From positions 124,001 to 188,000 of the forward strand of contig JAIXQA010000022.1 of assembly GCA_027485915.1 (NCBI GenBank): DNA of 64,000 nucleotides. The letters run 5' to 3'. The position numbers and the translations under genes are program-made. Shown here piece after piece: positions 54,904 through 64,000 of the stretch. The notes under the pieces were generated by a model. It worked only from the letters and a program-made list of their open reading frames with translations, searched no databases and was not told the DNA's origin. The stretch's first letter is position 1; each line of letters begins with the position of its first letter. Origin of the DNA: Alphaproteobacteria bacterium (lineage in GTDB: Bacteria; Pseudomonadota; Alphaproteobacteria; Caulobacterales; Aquidulcibacteraceae).

Positions 54904-55925
54904 GATGGCGTCCGATGGGTGAAGGCGATAAGATGGTCGAGCTTGGCTAGAGCTGCTTGCGAATTGAGGCTTGTGGTGGCATGCGCCAAGGCCTCGCCCA
55001 GGTCGGGGGCAGCGCCTGTTGCCACCAATGCGGCTGCGGTATTGAGCAACACGACATCGCGGTAAGGGCCATGCTCGCCTTCTAAAAGCGCACGCAAGGC
55101 TTTGGCATTATGGGCCGCATCTCCGCCTGTCAGGGCATCGGGTGGCGCGGTTGCAAGGCCGAGGTCTTGAGGGTGAATTACAAGCTCGGACAGCGTTTTA
55201 TCCTTCAGCGCCGTCACGTAAGTCGGACCTGAGAGCGATACTTCATCCAAGCCACCATGGCCGTGGACGACCCAAGCGCGCTCGCATCCAAGGTTCATCA
55301 GCGCTTCGGCCATCGGGCGGCGCTTATCATCGGCAAAGACGCCAACCAATTGGCGCTGTGCATGTGCGGGATTAGAAAGCGGGCCTAAGACGTTGAAAAT
55401 TGTGCGAAAACCAAGTTCGCGGCGCGCAGGGCCCACATGGCGCATGGCGGGGTGGTGGGCTTGCGCGAACAAAAATACTAGGCCGACTTCATCGAGGGCT
55501 TGGCTACAATATTCGGGCGACAGTTCGAGCTTCACGCCTAGAGCTTCTAGGACGTCGGCGGCACCGGATCTCGAACTCATGGCCCGATTGCCGTGCTTGG
55601 CAACTTTCAGACCGGCCCCGGCCAAGACAAAGGAAACAGCGGTTGAGATGTTCAATGTGTGGGAGCCGTCGCCGCCTGTGCCGCAGACGTCGATACAGGC
55701 AAAGGGCACCTCTACTGGCATCATCGCTGCGCGCATGGCACGGGCACCCGAGGCGATCATGTCGTGTGTTAACGGCAAACGCTCGAGCCCCAGCAAGAAG
55801 GCCCCGATTTGGGCTTGCGTGGCTTCGCCCTTCAAAATAGTGGCGAAGGCCTGATCTAAGATGGCCGGCGTTGGGGTCGTGCCATCGCGCAAAAGCGCCA
55901 AAGCTGGCTTGATCGCCTCGCTCAC
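54900..55925 (-). CDS. trpD: Anthranilate phosphoribosyltransferase
   Basis: Transfers phosphoribose from PRPP to anthranilate. The track ORF starts at 56069 deep inside trpG; I use GTG 55925 ([27 protein letters not shown]), which forms a 4-nt GTGA overlap with the trpG stop and gives the usual 341 aa. The PRPP-binding loop is [22 protein letters not shown]. It then has [23 protein letters not shown] and [30 protein letters not shown]. The C-terminus is ordinary. Confidence 0.96.
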   Translation of the reverse strand: MSEAIKPALALLRDGTTPTPAILDQAFATILKGEATQAQIGAFLLGLERLPLTHDMIASGARAMRAAMMPVEVPFACIDVCGTGGDGSHTLNISTAVSFVLAGAGLKVAKHGNRAMSSRSGAADVLEALGVKLELSPEYCSQALDEVGLVFLFAQAHHPAMRHVGPARRELGFRTIFNVLGPLSNPAHAQRQLVGVFADDKRRPMAEALMNLGCERAWVVHGHGGLDEVSLSGPTYVTALKDKTLSELVIHPQDLGLATAPPDALTGGDAAHNAKALRALLEGEHGPYRDVVLLNTAAALVATGAAPDLGEALAHATTSLNSQAALAKLDHLIAFTHRTPS

Positions 55926-56506
55926 GATTGGGCCACTTTGGTTGAGGCCAAAAAGCGCTGGATCAGGGCATGACCATGCTCTGAGGCAATGCTTTCGGGA
56001 TGGAATTGCACACCAAAAATCGGCTTGGCAACATGGCTCATGCCCATAATTTCGCCATCGGCGGTCCAAGCATCGACTCGCAACGAATTGGGTAGGCTCT
56101 CGCGTTCTACCGACAAAGAATGATAGCGTGTGACTTCAAATTGTTCGGGCAAGCCCTCAAACAGGCCGGTATTGGCGTGTGTAATGATGGAGGTCTTGCC
56201 ATGCATAATGGTCTTGGCACGCAAGACTTTGCCGCCATAGGCTTGGCCAATCGCCTGATGGCCAAGGCAAACGCCCAAAAGTGGAATGTCGTCTGGCAAG
56301 GCTTTGATGAGATCAAGGCAGATCCCGGCTTCATTGGGGGTGCAGGGCCCCGGCGAGATAATAATGCCATCACCGGCTTGGGCGATTGCGTCTTCCACGC
56401 TTAAGCGGTCATTGCGGACCACATGAGTCTCTGCGCCTAATTCCTCGACATAGTGGACGAGATTATAGGTGAAACTGTCATAATTATCGATGAGTAGGAT
56501 TTTCAT
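55922..56506 (-). CDS. trpG: Anthranilate synthase component II (glutamine amidotransferase)
   Basis: Provides ammonia from glutamine to TrpE. The 194-aa protein starts MKILLIDNYDSFTYNLVHYVEELG. The oxyanion and nucleophile segments are IISPGPCTPNEAGICLDL and LLGVCLGHQAIGQAYGGKV (catalytic Cys), and the His-Glu pair is in PIFGVQFHPESIASEHGH. It could also serve p-aminobenzoate synthesis, as in many bacteria with a single trpG/pabA. Overlaps trpE by 4 nt and trpD by 4 nt. Confidence 0.96.
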   Translation of the reverse strand: MKILLIDNYDSFTYNLVHYVEELGAETHVVRNDRLSVEDAIAQAGDGIIISPGPCTPNEAGICLDLIKALPDDIPLLGVCLGHQAIGQAYGGKVLRAKTIMHGKTSIITHANTGLFEGLPEQFEVTRYHSLSVERESLPNSLRVDAWTADGEIMGMSHVAKPIFGVQFHPESIASEHGHALIQRFLASTKVAQS

Positions 56507-58065
56507 GCGTTGGCGGCCTTCTCATCATAGCGGCCAGCATCTTCTGCGGCGCGCAGCAAAGCTTTGGCCTTATTGACGCATTCATTGTGCTCACTCTCTG
56601 GAATAGAATCGAGCACAACCCCAGCTCCCGCTTGGGCATGCAACACGCCGTCTTTCAAAACGCCTGTCCGCAAGGCGATACACAAATCCATATCCCCACC
56701 GGCAGAGAAATAGCCGACGCCGCCCGCATAAATGCCTCGGCCATGAGGCTCGAGCTCTGCAATGATTTCCATCGCCCGCACTTTTGGTGCACCCGAAACC
56801 GTGCCCGCAGGGAAGCCTGCGAGGAGGGCATCCAGCGCGTCTAAGCCGGGTTTCAGGCTGCCTTCCACGTTGGAGACGATATGCATGACGTGGCTATAAC
56901 GTTCTACCTTAAAACTCTCTGTGACGCGCACGCCGCCACGGCCGATGCCAACTGGGCCCTCATTGCCACCGGGCTTAGAGCGCGACACGCGGCCGACATC
57001 ATTGCGCCCAAGGTCTAATAGCATGAGATGTTCGGCCCGCTCTTTTGGGTCGTTCAGCAATTCCTCGGCCAAAGCTTGATCCAGGGCAGGTGTCGCCCCG
57101 CGGGGTTTGGTTCCCGCGATCGGGCGCATTGTCACCGTGCCATCACGCAAACGCACGAGGATTTCAGGGCTCGAGCCGACAATATCAAATCCGTCCATCC
57201 GGAGTAGGAACAGAAATGGCGACGGGTTTGTGCGGCGGAGCGCGCGATAGAGCGAAATCGCAGAGCCCGAGAAGGGGGCTGAAAAGCGCTGGCTGGGCAC
57301 CACTTGGAAAATGTCGCCAGCACGAATGTAATCCTTGGCCTTCTCGACTTTCGCCATATAGGCCTCAGGGCTCATATTCGGCGTCGCTTCGCCCAATGGG
57401 CTAGGCCTGGCCGCATAGGAGGGAACGCGCAGGGGCGAGGGGCCATCCAAAGTCGCCCACGCTTGTTCCAAACGGATGCGCCCTTGCTCATAGGCGTCAC
57501 GGGCTGTGATACCGGCCTTTGGGCGCACCGGTGTCACCAACAATAATTCCTGCTTCACACCATCAAAGACAATGACAAGGCGTGGACGCACCAAGAGGGC
57601 CTCGGGCACGCCAATCGGGTCGGGATGGGTTTCTGGGAGACGTTCCACCCGCCGAACTGTCTCATAGGCCAAATAGCCGAACAGACCTGCGGCTGGCGGC
57701 GGCAAGTCGCTCGGAAAGTCGAGGGCGCTCTCTGCGATCAAAGTCCGCAAGGCGGGCAATGGCTCTTCACCGCAGGCAATATAGGGGCCTACTTGACCCG
57801 CCTCATCGATTGCCGCTTTGGCAGCGCCAGTTTGGTCGACGCGATAAATGAGATCAGGGTCACAAGCCACAATCGAATAGCGCCCGCGGGTTTCGCCGCC
57901 TTCCACGCTCTCAAACAAGCAAGAGCCCAGCCGGTCTGCGCCCAATTTTGCGATGGCCGACACCGGTGTTTCGAGGTCGTCTATTCGTTTTGCACGCAAC
58001 GGCACGCCGCGCCCTTGCAGATAGGCGGCTTCGAACTGATCAAAACTGGGCTCAATCGTTAGCAC
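56503..58065 (-). CDS. trpE: Anthranilate synthase component I
   Basis: Converts chorismate to anthranilate with TrpG. The 520-aa protein has the N-terminal regulatory fold, including CLFESVEGGETRGRYSIVACDP; a Ser/Leu-type inhibitor pocket is likely. The chorismate-binding half carries IRAGDIFQVVPSQRF, MRPIAGTKPRGAT, ELLNDPKERAEHLMLLDLGRNDVGRVSR, GTVSGAPKVRAMEII, GIYAGGVGYFSAGGDMDLCIALRT and AGAGVVLDSIPESEHNEC. It lies 6 nt downstream of ppiD. No leader peptide is visible because trpE is not first in the run. Confidence 0.96.
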   Translation of the reverse strand: MLTIEPSFDQFEAAYLQGRGVPLRAKRIDDLETPVSAIAKLGADRLGSCLFESVEGGETRGRYSIVACDPDLIYRVDQTGAAKAAIDEAGQVGPYIACGEEPLPALRTLIAESALDFPSDLPPPAAGLFGYLAYETVRRVERLPETHPDPIGVPEALLVRPRLVIVFDGVKQELLLVTPVRPKAGITARDAYEQGRIRLEQAWATLDGPSPLRVPSYAARPSPLGEATPNMSPEAYMAKVEKAKDYIRAGDIFQVVPSQRFSAPFSGSAISLYRALRRTNPSPFLFLLRMDGFDIVGSSPEILVRLRDGTVTMRPIAGTKPRGATPALDQALAEELLNDPKERAEHLMLLDLGRNDVGRVSRSKPGGNEGPVGIGRGGVRVTESFKVERYSHVMHIVSNVEGSLKPGLDALDALLAGFPAGTVSGAPKVRAMEIIAELEPHGRGIYAGGVGYFSAGGDMDLCIALRTGVLKDGVLHAQAGAGVVLDSIPESEHNECVNKAKALLRAAEDAGRYDEKAANA

Positions 58066-58071
58066 AAGCGC

Positions 58072-60000
58072 CTACGGTTGCTTCGCAGGGGCAGCGCCTT
58101 TCGCAGGCGCTGCGGTATCTTCCGTATCGCCCAAGGCGCGGCCCATCATTTTGGTGAAGAGCTGTGCTTTCGCACGATCTCGTGCGACGCGCTCCAGCGA
58201 AGCGATCAAGTCGCGCTGAACGGAGGCGCGAACCGCTGTTTCAGCTTGGGTCAAACGATCGGGAACCGTGGACTCGTCATCTTTCAAGATGTCATCGATC
58301 CGTACCACTGTATATTCAACACCATTGGCGGTTGGTGCCAAGACCAAGTCGCCTTTTTTGGCCCCGAAAACAGCTTGGCTAAGCGCTTGACCACCTTGAC
58401 CGCGCAACAAAGGTTGGGTTTGCTTCGCGGCTGGCAATTTGTACTTGGCGGCCGCAGCTTCAAGATTGGTCTTTTTGGCTTCAGCCAAAATTTCCTTCGC
58501 CTTAGCTTCGGCGCGCGCGCGGATATCGCGACGCACCCACTCACTGGCGAGTTCAGTGCGAATGGAATCCATTGGTGGGGGAGCCGATGCCGTGATGGCA
58601 TCGATGCGAACCGCGACATAACTGTCACCTGGAACTGGGGCGAGGTCGGATGTGTCGCCCTTACCGCCAGCAAAAGCCTCTTTGAGGAGATTGGGTGCTT
58701 CGGCAAATTCGGGCGCAGGCTGGCCCGTCATCGCCAAATTGCCATCGGCCATAATGTCCTTGATTTGAACCGTTTTGAAGCCTGCCTTTGCTGCAGCAGC
58801 TTCTAACGTAGCCCCTTCGGTGATGGCTTTGTCGTAGGCTTCGGTTGCGTCGGTCAGGAGTTCCCCTGCAGCTGTTTGCCGCAATTGTGTGCGGATTTCG
58901 CCAGCAGAATCCTCAAACTTAGCTTCTTTCGCCGCCACGACTTCGGTGACTTTGATCGCTGCAAATGGCTGCAGCTTTGCCGCGACCACTTGCACATCGC
59001 CTTGCTTCATTTCAAAGGCAGCTTTGGCAACATTTGCGTCTGGGATGCCCCCTACCGTCACATTGGACAGCACAACCGGAACCGGTAAACCCAGTCCTTT
59101 TGCAATGGCGGCTGGGTCTTCACCGGCACGCAAGCGTGCGGCCGCTTGGTCGGCTTTCGCCCGATCCGTCGCAATCAATTGAACCAAACCACGCTTGGCA
59201 GGCGTTGAAAGGCGTTCCTTATTGCGCGCGAAAATCTCTTGCGCTTGGGCTTCGTCTACTTGCACCTTGGCTTCAAAGTCAGCAAGGCTTGCCACCACCA
59301 TCGTCAAGTTCCGGGTTTCTGGGCGCATCAATTGCGCTTTGCTCTCATCATAGAGCGCCTTTAGCTGCGCATCTGTTGGCTGCCGCGGCCCACCGACGAA
59401 GTTAGCAGGAACGGGGATAATGGTGACCATCCGGCGTTCCGTCCCATAGGCCAAAGTTTGGCTGGCAAAGACACGCGGTGCGCGGAAGCCTGAGCTTGCC
59501 GCCAACGTCAGGCTTTGCCGGGTAAGATCAGAGCGCACGCTGTTTTCGAATTCAACAGGGGTAAAGCCATTATCCCGTAGCGCCATTTGATAGGTTTCTT
59601 GGCTAAAGCGGCGCGTAATTTGATCTTGGAAAGCCGGTATTTTGGCGATCTCGGCTTGCACCACCGCGTTTGCCGCTTTCAGGCCAAGGCTATCGGTCAT
59701 GGCGGCAAAGGCGCGCGAAGCCACCATTTGCTCCAGCACCGCACTATCCAGACCTTGAGCGCGCGCTTCTTCTGTTGAGATGTCGCGCTTGGCGTCGGCT
59801 TGAGCGCGCTTTAAGAAGCGATCAAACTCCTGCTTATATTCCTGTTGGCTGATCGATTTGCCAGCCACCTTCGCGACGGCGTCCGGGCTGGCACCGGTGA
59901 AGATGTCATTGATCCCCCAGATCCCGAACGAGATAACCAAAAGGCCAATGATGATGCCGGAAACCCAGGAACGGGCAAATTTTCGAAACGCGGTGAGCAT
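58072..60000 (-). CDS. PpiD-like peptidyl-prolyl cis-trans isomerase / periplasmic chaperone
   Basis: A 642-aa membrane-anchored folding factor. The N-terminal span is WVSGIIIGLLVISFGIWGINDIF (residues about 12-34), then SurA_N-like helices with the family's ISQQEYKQEFDRFLKR. A parvulin-like domain lies around 240-340 and a second SurA-like part follows. The C-terminus is Ala/Pro-rich (TAAPAKGAAPAKQP). PpiD helps folding of proteins leaving the SecYEG translocon; secG is encoded 2.1 kb away on the other strand. The ppiD-trpE order recurs in alphaproteobacteria. Divergent from tpiA. Confidence 0.92.
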   Translation of the reverse strand: MLTAFRKFARSWVSGIIIGLLVISFGIWGINDIFTGASPDAVAKVAGKSISQQEYKQEFDRFLKRAQADAKRDISTEEARAQGLDSAVLEQMVASRAFAAMTDSLGLKAANAVVQAEIAKIPAFQDQITRRFSQETYQMALRDNGFTPVEFENSVRSDLTRQSLTLAASSGFRAPRVFASQTLAYGTERRMVTIIPVPANFVGGPRQPTDAQLKALYDESKAQLMRPETRNLTMVVASLADFEAKVQVDEAQAQEIFARNKERLSTPAKRGLVQLIATDRAKADQAAARLRAGEDPAAIAKGLGLPVPVVLSNVTVGGIPDANVAKAAFEMKQGDVQVVAAKLQPFAAIKVTEVVAAKEAKFEDSAGEIRTQLRQTAAGELLTDATEAYDKAITEGATLEAAAAKAGFKTVQIKDIMADGNLAMTGQPAPEFAEAPNLLKEAFAGGKGDTSDLAPVPGDSYVAVRIDAITASAPPPMDSIRTELASEWVRRDIRARAEAKAKEILAEAKKTNLEAAAAKYKLPAAKQTQPLLRGQGGQALSQAVFGAKKGDLVLAPTANGVEYTVVRIDDILKDDESTVPDRLTQAETAVRASVQRDLIASLERVARDRAKAQLFTKMMGRALGDTEDTAAPAKGAAPAKQP

Positions 60001-60191
60001 GGAAGATCCTGATCAAAACTGTCTCTAGCATAAGGATCGTTGGGGGAGGGGGCAAGGCAAGGCCTGCACAGCAGAGTGGATCGCGTGCAGGTCTCTTTCT
60101 GGTGATTTGCAAAGTTGAATTCACCTGCCTATGCCAAAGGTAAAATCGCGCCCAGATTGGGCGCTGGGCGTTGACGGGGATGGAGCACGAC

Positions 60192-60941
60192 GTGGCGAAA
60201 TTATTGGTTGGGAACTGGAAAATGAATGGTTTGAAGGCTGCTTTATACGAAGCGGGCCTGATTGCTGCGGCCGCCAAAGCTGCTCAGAGCCAGTCGGTCC
60301 AATTGGCTATTTGCCCGCCCGCGACCTTGTTGGCTAGTCTAAGTGAGGCGACGATTGGCACCGGGCTTTTGACAGGTGCACAAGATTGTCATGAAAAAGT
60401 TTCCGGTGCTCATACGGGGGATATCTCTGCCACCATGGTCAAGGATGCGGGGGCGCACTTCGTGATCGTCGGCCATTCTGAGCGTCGTGCCGATCATCAT
60501 GAGACCAGTGCAGTGGTTTGTTTGAAAGCGCAGGCTGCGTTGGCCGCAGGTTTGGTGCCAATTGTCTGCGTCGGCGAAACACGCGCTGAGCGCGAGGCTG
60601 GACAAGCTGAAGCTGTGGTTCTGGCCCAAGTTGACGGGTCGGTGCCAGAGACTTTCCCAGAAGGCGGTTTGGTGATTGCCTATGAGCCGGTTTGGGCAAT
60701 TGGGACTGGTCTTGTGCCCAGTACTGGCGATGTTTTGGCCATGCATGGTGCCATTCATCAAAGGCTAGTTGCCAGATTTGGACCGTTGGGGGCCAGCGTC
60801 CCGTTACTCTATGGTGGCTCGGTCAACGGCACCAATGCGGCCGACTTGCTCCATCTGGATCATGTAGACGGGGCTTTGGTTGGGGGGGCAAGCCTGAAAG
60901 CAGACGGATTTCTGAAAATTTTGCATGCAATTCAAGAATGA
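60192..60941 (+). CDS. tpiA: Triosephosphate isomerase
   Basis: Interconverts dihydroxyacetone phosphate and glyceraldehyde 3-phosphate. I choose the GTG at 60192 ([18 protein letters not shown]), which has GGAG 6 nt upstream and yields the standard 249 aa; the track start is a TTG at 60171. The catalytic residues are Lys in GNWKMNG, His in [11 protein letters not shown] and Glu in [13 protein letters not shown]. The phosphate-binding [12 protein letters not shown] and ALVGGASLK complete the barrel. Divergent from ppiD across about 190 nt. Confidence 0.97.
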   Translation: MAKLLVGNWKMNGLKAALYEAGLIAAAAKAAQSQSVQLAICPPATLLASLSEATIGTGLLTGAQDCHEKVSGAHTGDISATMVKDAGAHFVIVGHSERRADHHETSAVVCLKAQAALAAGLVPIVCVGETRAEREAGQAEAVVLAQVDGSVPETFPEGGLVIAYEPVWAIGTGLVPSTGDVLAMHGAIHQRLVARFGPLGASVPLLYGGSVNGTNAADLLHLDHVDGALVGGASLKADGFLKILHAIQE

Positions 60942-61012
60942 AACGATCATCGTAACGTCTTAGAAACAACCCTGTGTCAAAGGATATATCCGGATGAAGG
61001 GGTGAAAGTCCT

Positions 61013-61993
61013 TTGGACAAGCAAAGACTCGCAGCAGCGACCGTCCTGATCTATGATCCAGTGCGCGGCAATATGCTGATGACACGTTCAGTTTTGCATG
61101 GGATTGGGTTCCGCCGCATTGAGGGGATGACCTCATTGCGAGAACTGACTCGTCGACTGCGCGACGTAGATATTTCTCTTTTGGTAATCGAAGCCACGGA
61201 AAATCACGCTGAAGTGGTTGATTTATTGCGCGCTCAACGCCTCGGCGAATTAGGTGTCAATCCATTCATTCCCGTCATTGCAACGCTGTGGGCGGGCTCA
61301 ACTGATTTGGTTGCAGACCTGATGAATGTTGGATGTGACGATGTGCTGTTGCGGCCATTCTCGCAAATTCAAACCCTAGAGCGCGTGCGCGCCATCATTT
61401 CAGCCCGCAAACAATTTGTTGTGACCTCGGACTATGTCGGGCCAGATCGTGGTCGCTCATCGAGCAATCAGATGGCACCAGAGACATTTGATCCGCCAAA
61501 TACGCTGCGCGACCGCGTTTTAATGAGCAATTTTGATCCAGTCACGCAGTCAGAGATTCTTGCGACCGCGCGCCGCAAAGTCGACCAAGATCGCCTTGCA
61601 AAGCTTGCCCGTCGCATTGCCATGGCCGCAGAAGTCATCATCCAAGCCCAAGGGCGTGGCGACGCCAATGCCGGCTTTGTCGTGGATTTGCTCGAAAGCT
61701 CGGCTGAGCTTGTGCGCGCTGCCAAGCGGCTGGATATTGATGAAGTCCAAGAAATTGCCATGGTGCTGGAGAATGTGGCAGCCCGTACCAGCGCGCCTGG
61801 CCCAGAACGCGTAGAAAATGCCAATTTAACCCGACAACTCGCGCTGGCGCTTTATGTGGCTTATGCGGTTGAGGGGGGCGAAGCCTTTAAGGCGGAATTG
61901 GAGACGACTTTGGACAAGGTTCGAGGGCGTTTGGACAAGGCAAAAGAGCGGGCAAAACGTCGCCATACGCTGGCGCTGTCGTTGGTCTCTTGA
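61013..61993 (+). CDS. Degenerate receiver-domain (pseudo-response-regulator) protein
   Basis: A 326-aa cytoplasmic protein. Residues about 10-130 have the CheY topology: ATVLIYDPVRGNMLMTRSVLHGIGF, VDISLLVIEATENHAEVVDLLRAQ, NPFIPVIATLWAG, MNVGCDDVLLRPF. The phospho-acceptor Asp is replaced by Glu (VIEA), only one acidic residue is at the end of strand 1, and the conserved Lys is Arg (LRPF). The C-terminal 180 residues are helical (DQDRLAKLARRIAMAAEVIIQAQGRG...EELETTLDKVRGRLDKAKERAKRR), with no DNA-binding domain. The start is a TTG at 61013 after AAGGGG. Function unknown. Confidence 0.75.
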   Translation: MDKQRLAAATVLIYDPVRGNMLMTRSVLHGIGFRRIEGMTSLRELTRRLRDVDISLLVIEATENHAEVVDLLRAQRLGELGVNPFIPVIATLWAGSTDLVADLMNVGCDDVLLRPFSQIQTLERVRAIISARKQFVVTSDYVGPDRGRSSSNQMAPETFDPPNTLRDRVLMSNFDPVTQSEILATARRKVDQDRLAKLARRIAMAAEVIIQAQGRGDANAGFVVDLLESSAELVRAAKRLDIDEVQEIAMVLENVAARTSAPGPERVENANLTRQLALALYVAYAVEGGEAFKAELETTLDKVRGRLDKAKERAKRRHTLALSLVS

Positions 61994-62072
61994 AGTTCGG
62001 CCTCGAAAGAGCGACATAGCAGCCTCGAGCGCGCAGATTTGCGCCCCATTCATTCACCTTTAGGCCCGTTCC

Positions 62073-62513
62073 ATGTTCATCCAAGCTGTTCTCATTCTTC
62101 ACCTGCTGATCTGTTTGGCGCTGATTGGTGCCATTTTGCTGCAGCGCTCGGAGGGCGGTGGGGCTTTGGGTATGGGCGGTGGGCCATCGTCTATGATGTC
62201 CGGTCGCTCGGCCGCTAACTTCATGACACGCACCACAACCTTGTTGGGTGCAGCCTTTTTGGTCACCAGCGTTACCCTGACCATTATGAATAAATCGGCC
62301 TCTAAGCCTGCTGATTCTTTGATGCAAGACGGCAGCACGAAGGATGGCTTACCGACAAAGGGTATTGACCTGTCTGTCCCTGCTGCGCCTGCCAACGCAA
62401 TCGCACCAGCCCCCGTTGGCGGTATCCCAGCTTCCGCGCCCGCTGCAGTTGAGCCTGCGCCGCTGTTCCCCGCGGCACCAACCAATGCCGCGGCACCAGC
62501 TGAGAAAAAATAA
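62073..62513 (+). CDS. secG: Preprotein translocase subunit SecG
   Basis: A 146-aa accessory subunit of the SecYEG channel. The first membrane helix is AVLILHLLICLALIGAILLQ, followed by RSEGGGALGMGGGPSSMMSGRSAANFMTRTTTLLGAAFLVTSVTLTIM with its second helix. The Ala/Pro-rich tail (PAAPANAIAPAPVGG...) is longer than in E. coli (110 aa) and common in alphaproteobacteria. The secG-pyrG neighbourhood is standard for the group. The ATG at 62073 has a weak upstream signal. Confidence 0.95.
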   Translation: MFIQAVLILHLLICLALIGAILLQRSEGGGALGMGGGPSSMMSGRSAANFMTRTTTLLGAAFLVTSVTLTIMNKSASKPADSLMQDGSTKDGLPTKGIDLSVPAAPANAIAPAPVGGIPASAPAAVEPAPLFPAAPTNAAAPAEKK

Positions 62514-62586
62514 GCGGCTAACTCCCATTTCTTTCCAGTTGCGCCTCTTCCCTTTTGCAGGCGTTGCGGATTAGAACGACCTCCCA

Positions 62587-64000
<1,414 letters not shown>

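Noticed and set aside
54950-56069. Long trpD N-terminus of 48 extra residues in the track ORF
   Set aside because: That part lies inside trpG in another frame; the GTG at 55925 gives the standard protein and a 4-nt overlap.

Overview
This window is a chromosomal segment from an alphaproteobacterium, most likely of the Caulobacterales or a close relative. The pointers are an NDUFA12-type complex I accessory protein, a DUF2155 gene next to aat, a ClpS-ClpA pair, a phasin, a PleC-like two-PAS sensor kinase beside pepN, an RsmB-type methyltransferase, and a ppiD-trpEGDC operon divergent from tpiA...secG-pyrG. Base composition is moderate and even. Coding density is very high, with many 1-11 nt gene overlaps. 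I see no insertion sequence, prophage, CRISPR array, tRNA or rRNA. Both ends cut genes: rpsR on the left and pyrG on the right.

Layout. 1-0.6 kb: rpsF-rpsR (minus). 0.8-7.5 kb: LysE-type exporter, then fabD-fabG-acpP-fabF-mltG-yicC-gmk (plus), covering fatty-acid synthesis, cell-wall glycan termination, RNA turnover and GMP phosphorylation. 7.6-12.1 kb (minus): a TM2 protein, two secreted pentapeptide-repeat paralogues, and a 918-aa protein that is collinear with class II (B12-dependent) ribonucleotide reductase NrdJ but has lost its active-site motifs. 12.3-16.7 kb: NDUFA12 and DUF2155 (plus), converging on aroQ-accB-accC-aat (minus). 16.8-20.8 kb: thiS-thiG, then a TPP riboswitch controlling a TonB-dependent receptor and tenA, a thiamin synthesis and salvage block. 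20.9-25.9 kb: two acyl-CoA synthetases, a GST-like protein and a small unknown protein. 25.9-31.2 kb (minus): PleC-like kinase and pepN. 31.4-42.5 kb (plus): HerA-like ATPase, two acyl-CoA dehydrogenases, guaB, a GNAT protein, an RsmB-type methyltransferase, an AraC regulator with a secreted SnoaL-like protein, and guaA. 42.6-48.2 kb: a D,D-carboxypeptidase with a SPOR domain (minus), a phasin, clpS-clpA. 48.3-54 kb: mostly minus-strand accessory genes (two unknown proteins, HIT, OmdA-like, COG3146, RidA, MaoC) with DUF2721 and GNAT genes on plus. 54.1-60 kb (minus): ppiD-trpE-trpG-trpD-trpC with 4-nt overlaps. 60.2 kb to the end: tpiA, a degenerate receiver protein, secG, pyrG.

Most of the window is ordinary housekeeping. 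The strongest candidates for something under-described are the inactivated NrdJ paralogue, the riboswitch-driven TonB receptor-TenA unit, the pseudo-receiver between tpiA and secG, a 288-aa protein with repeated acidic-loop motifs, and the helically phased direct repeat in front of the phasin gene. I found no multi-gene system that is clearly novel. All family assignments come from reading motifs and from memory of the families; no database search was run.
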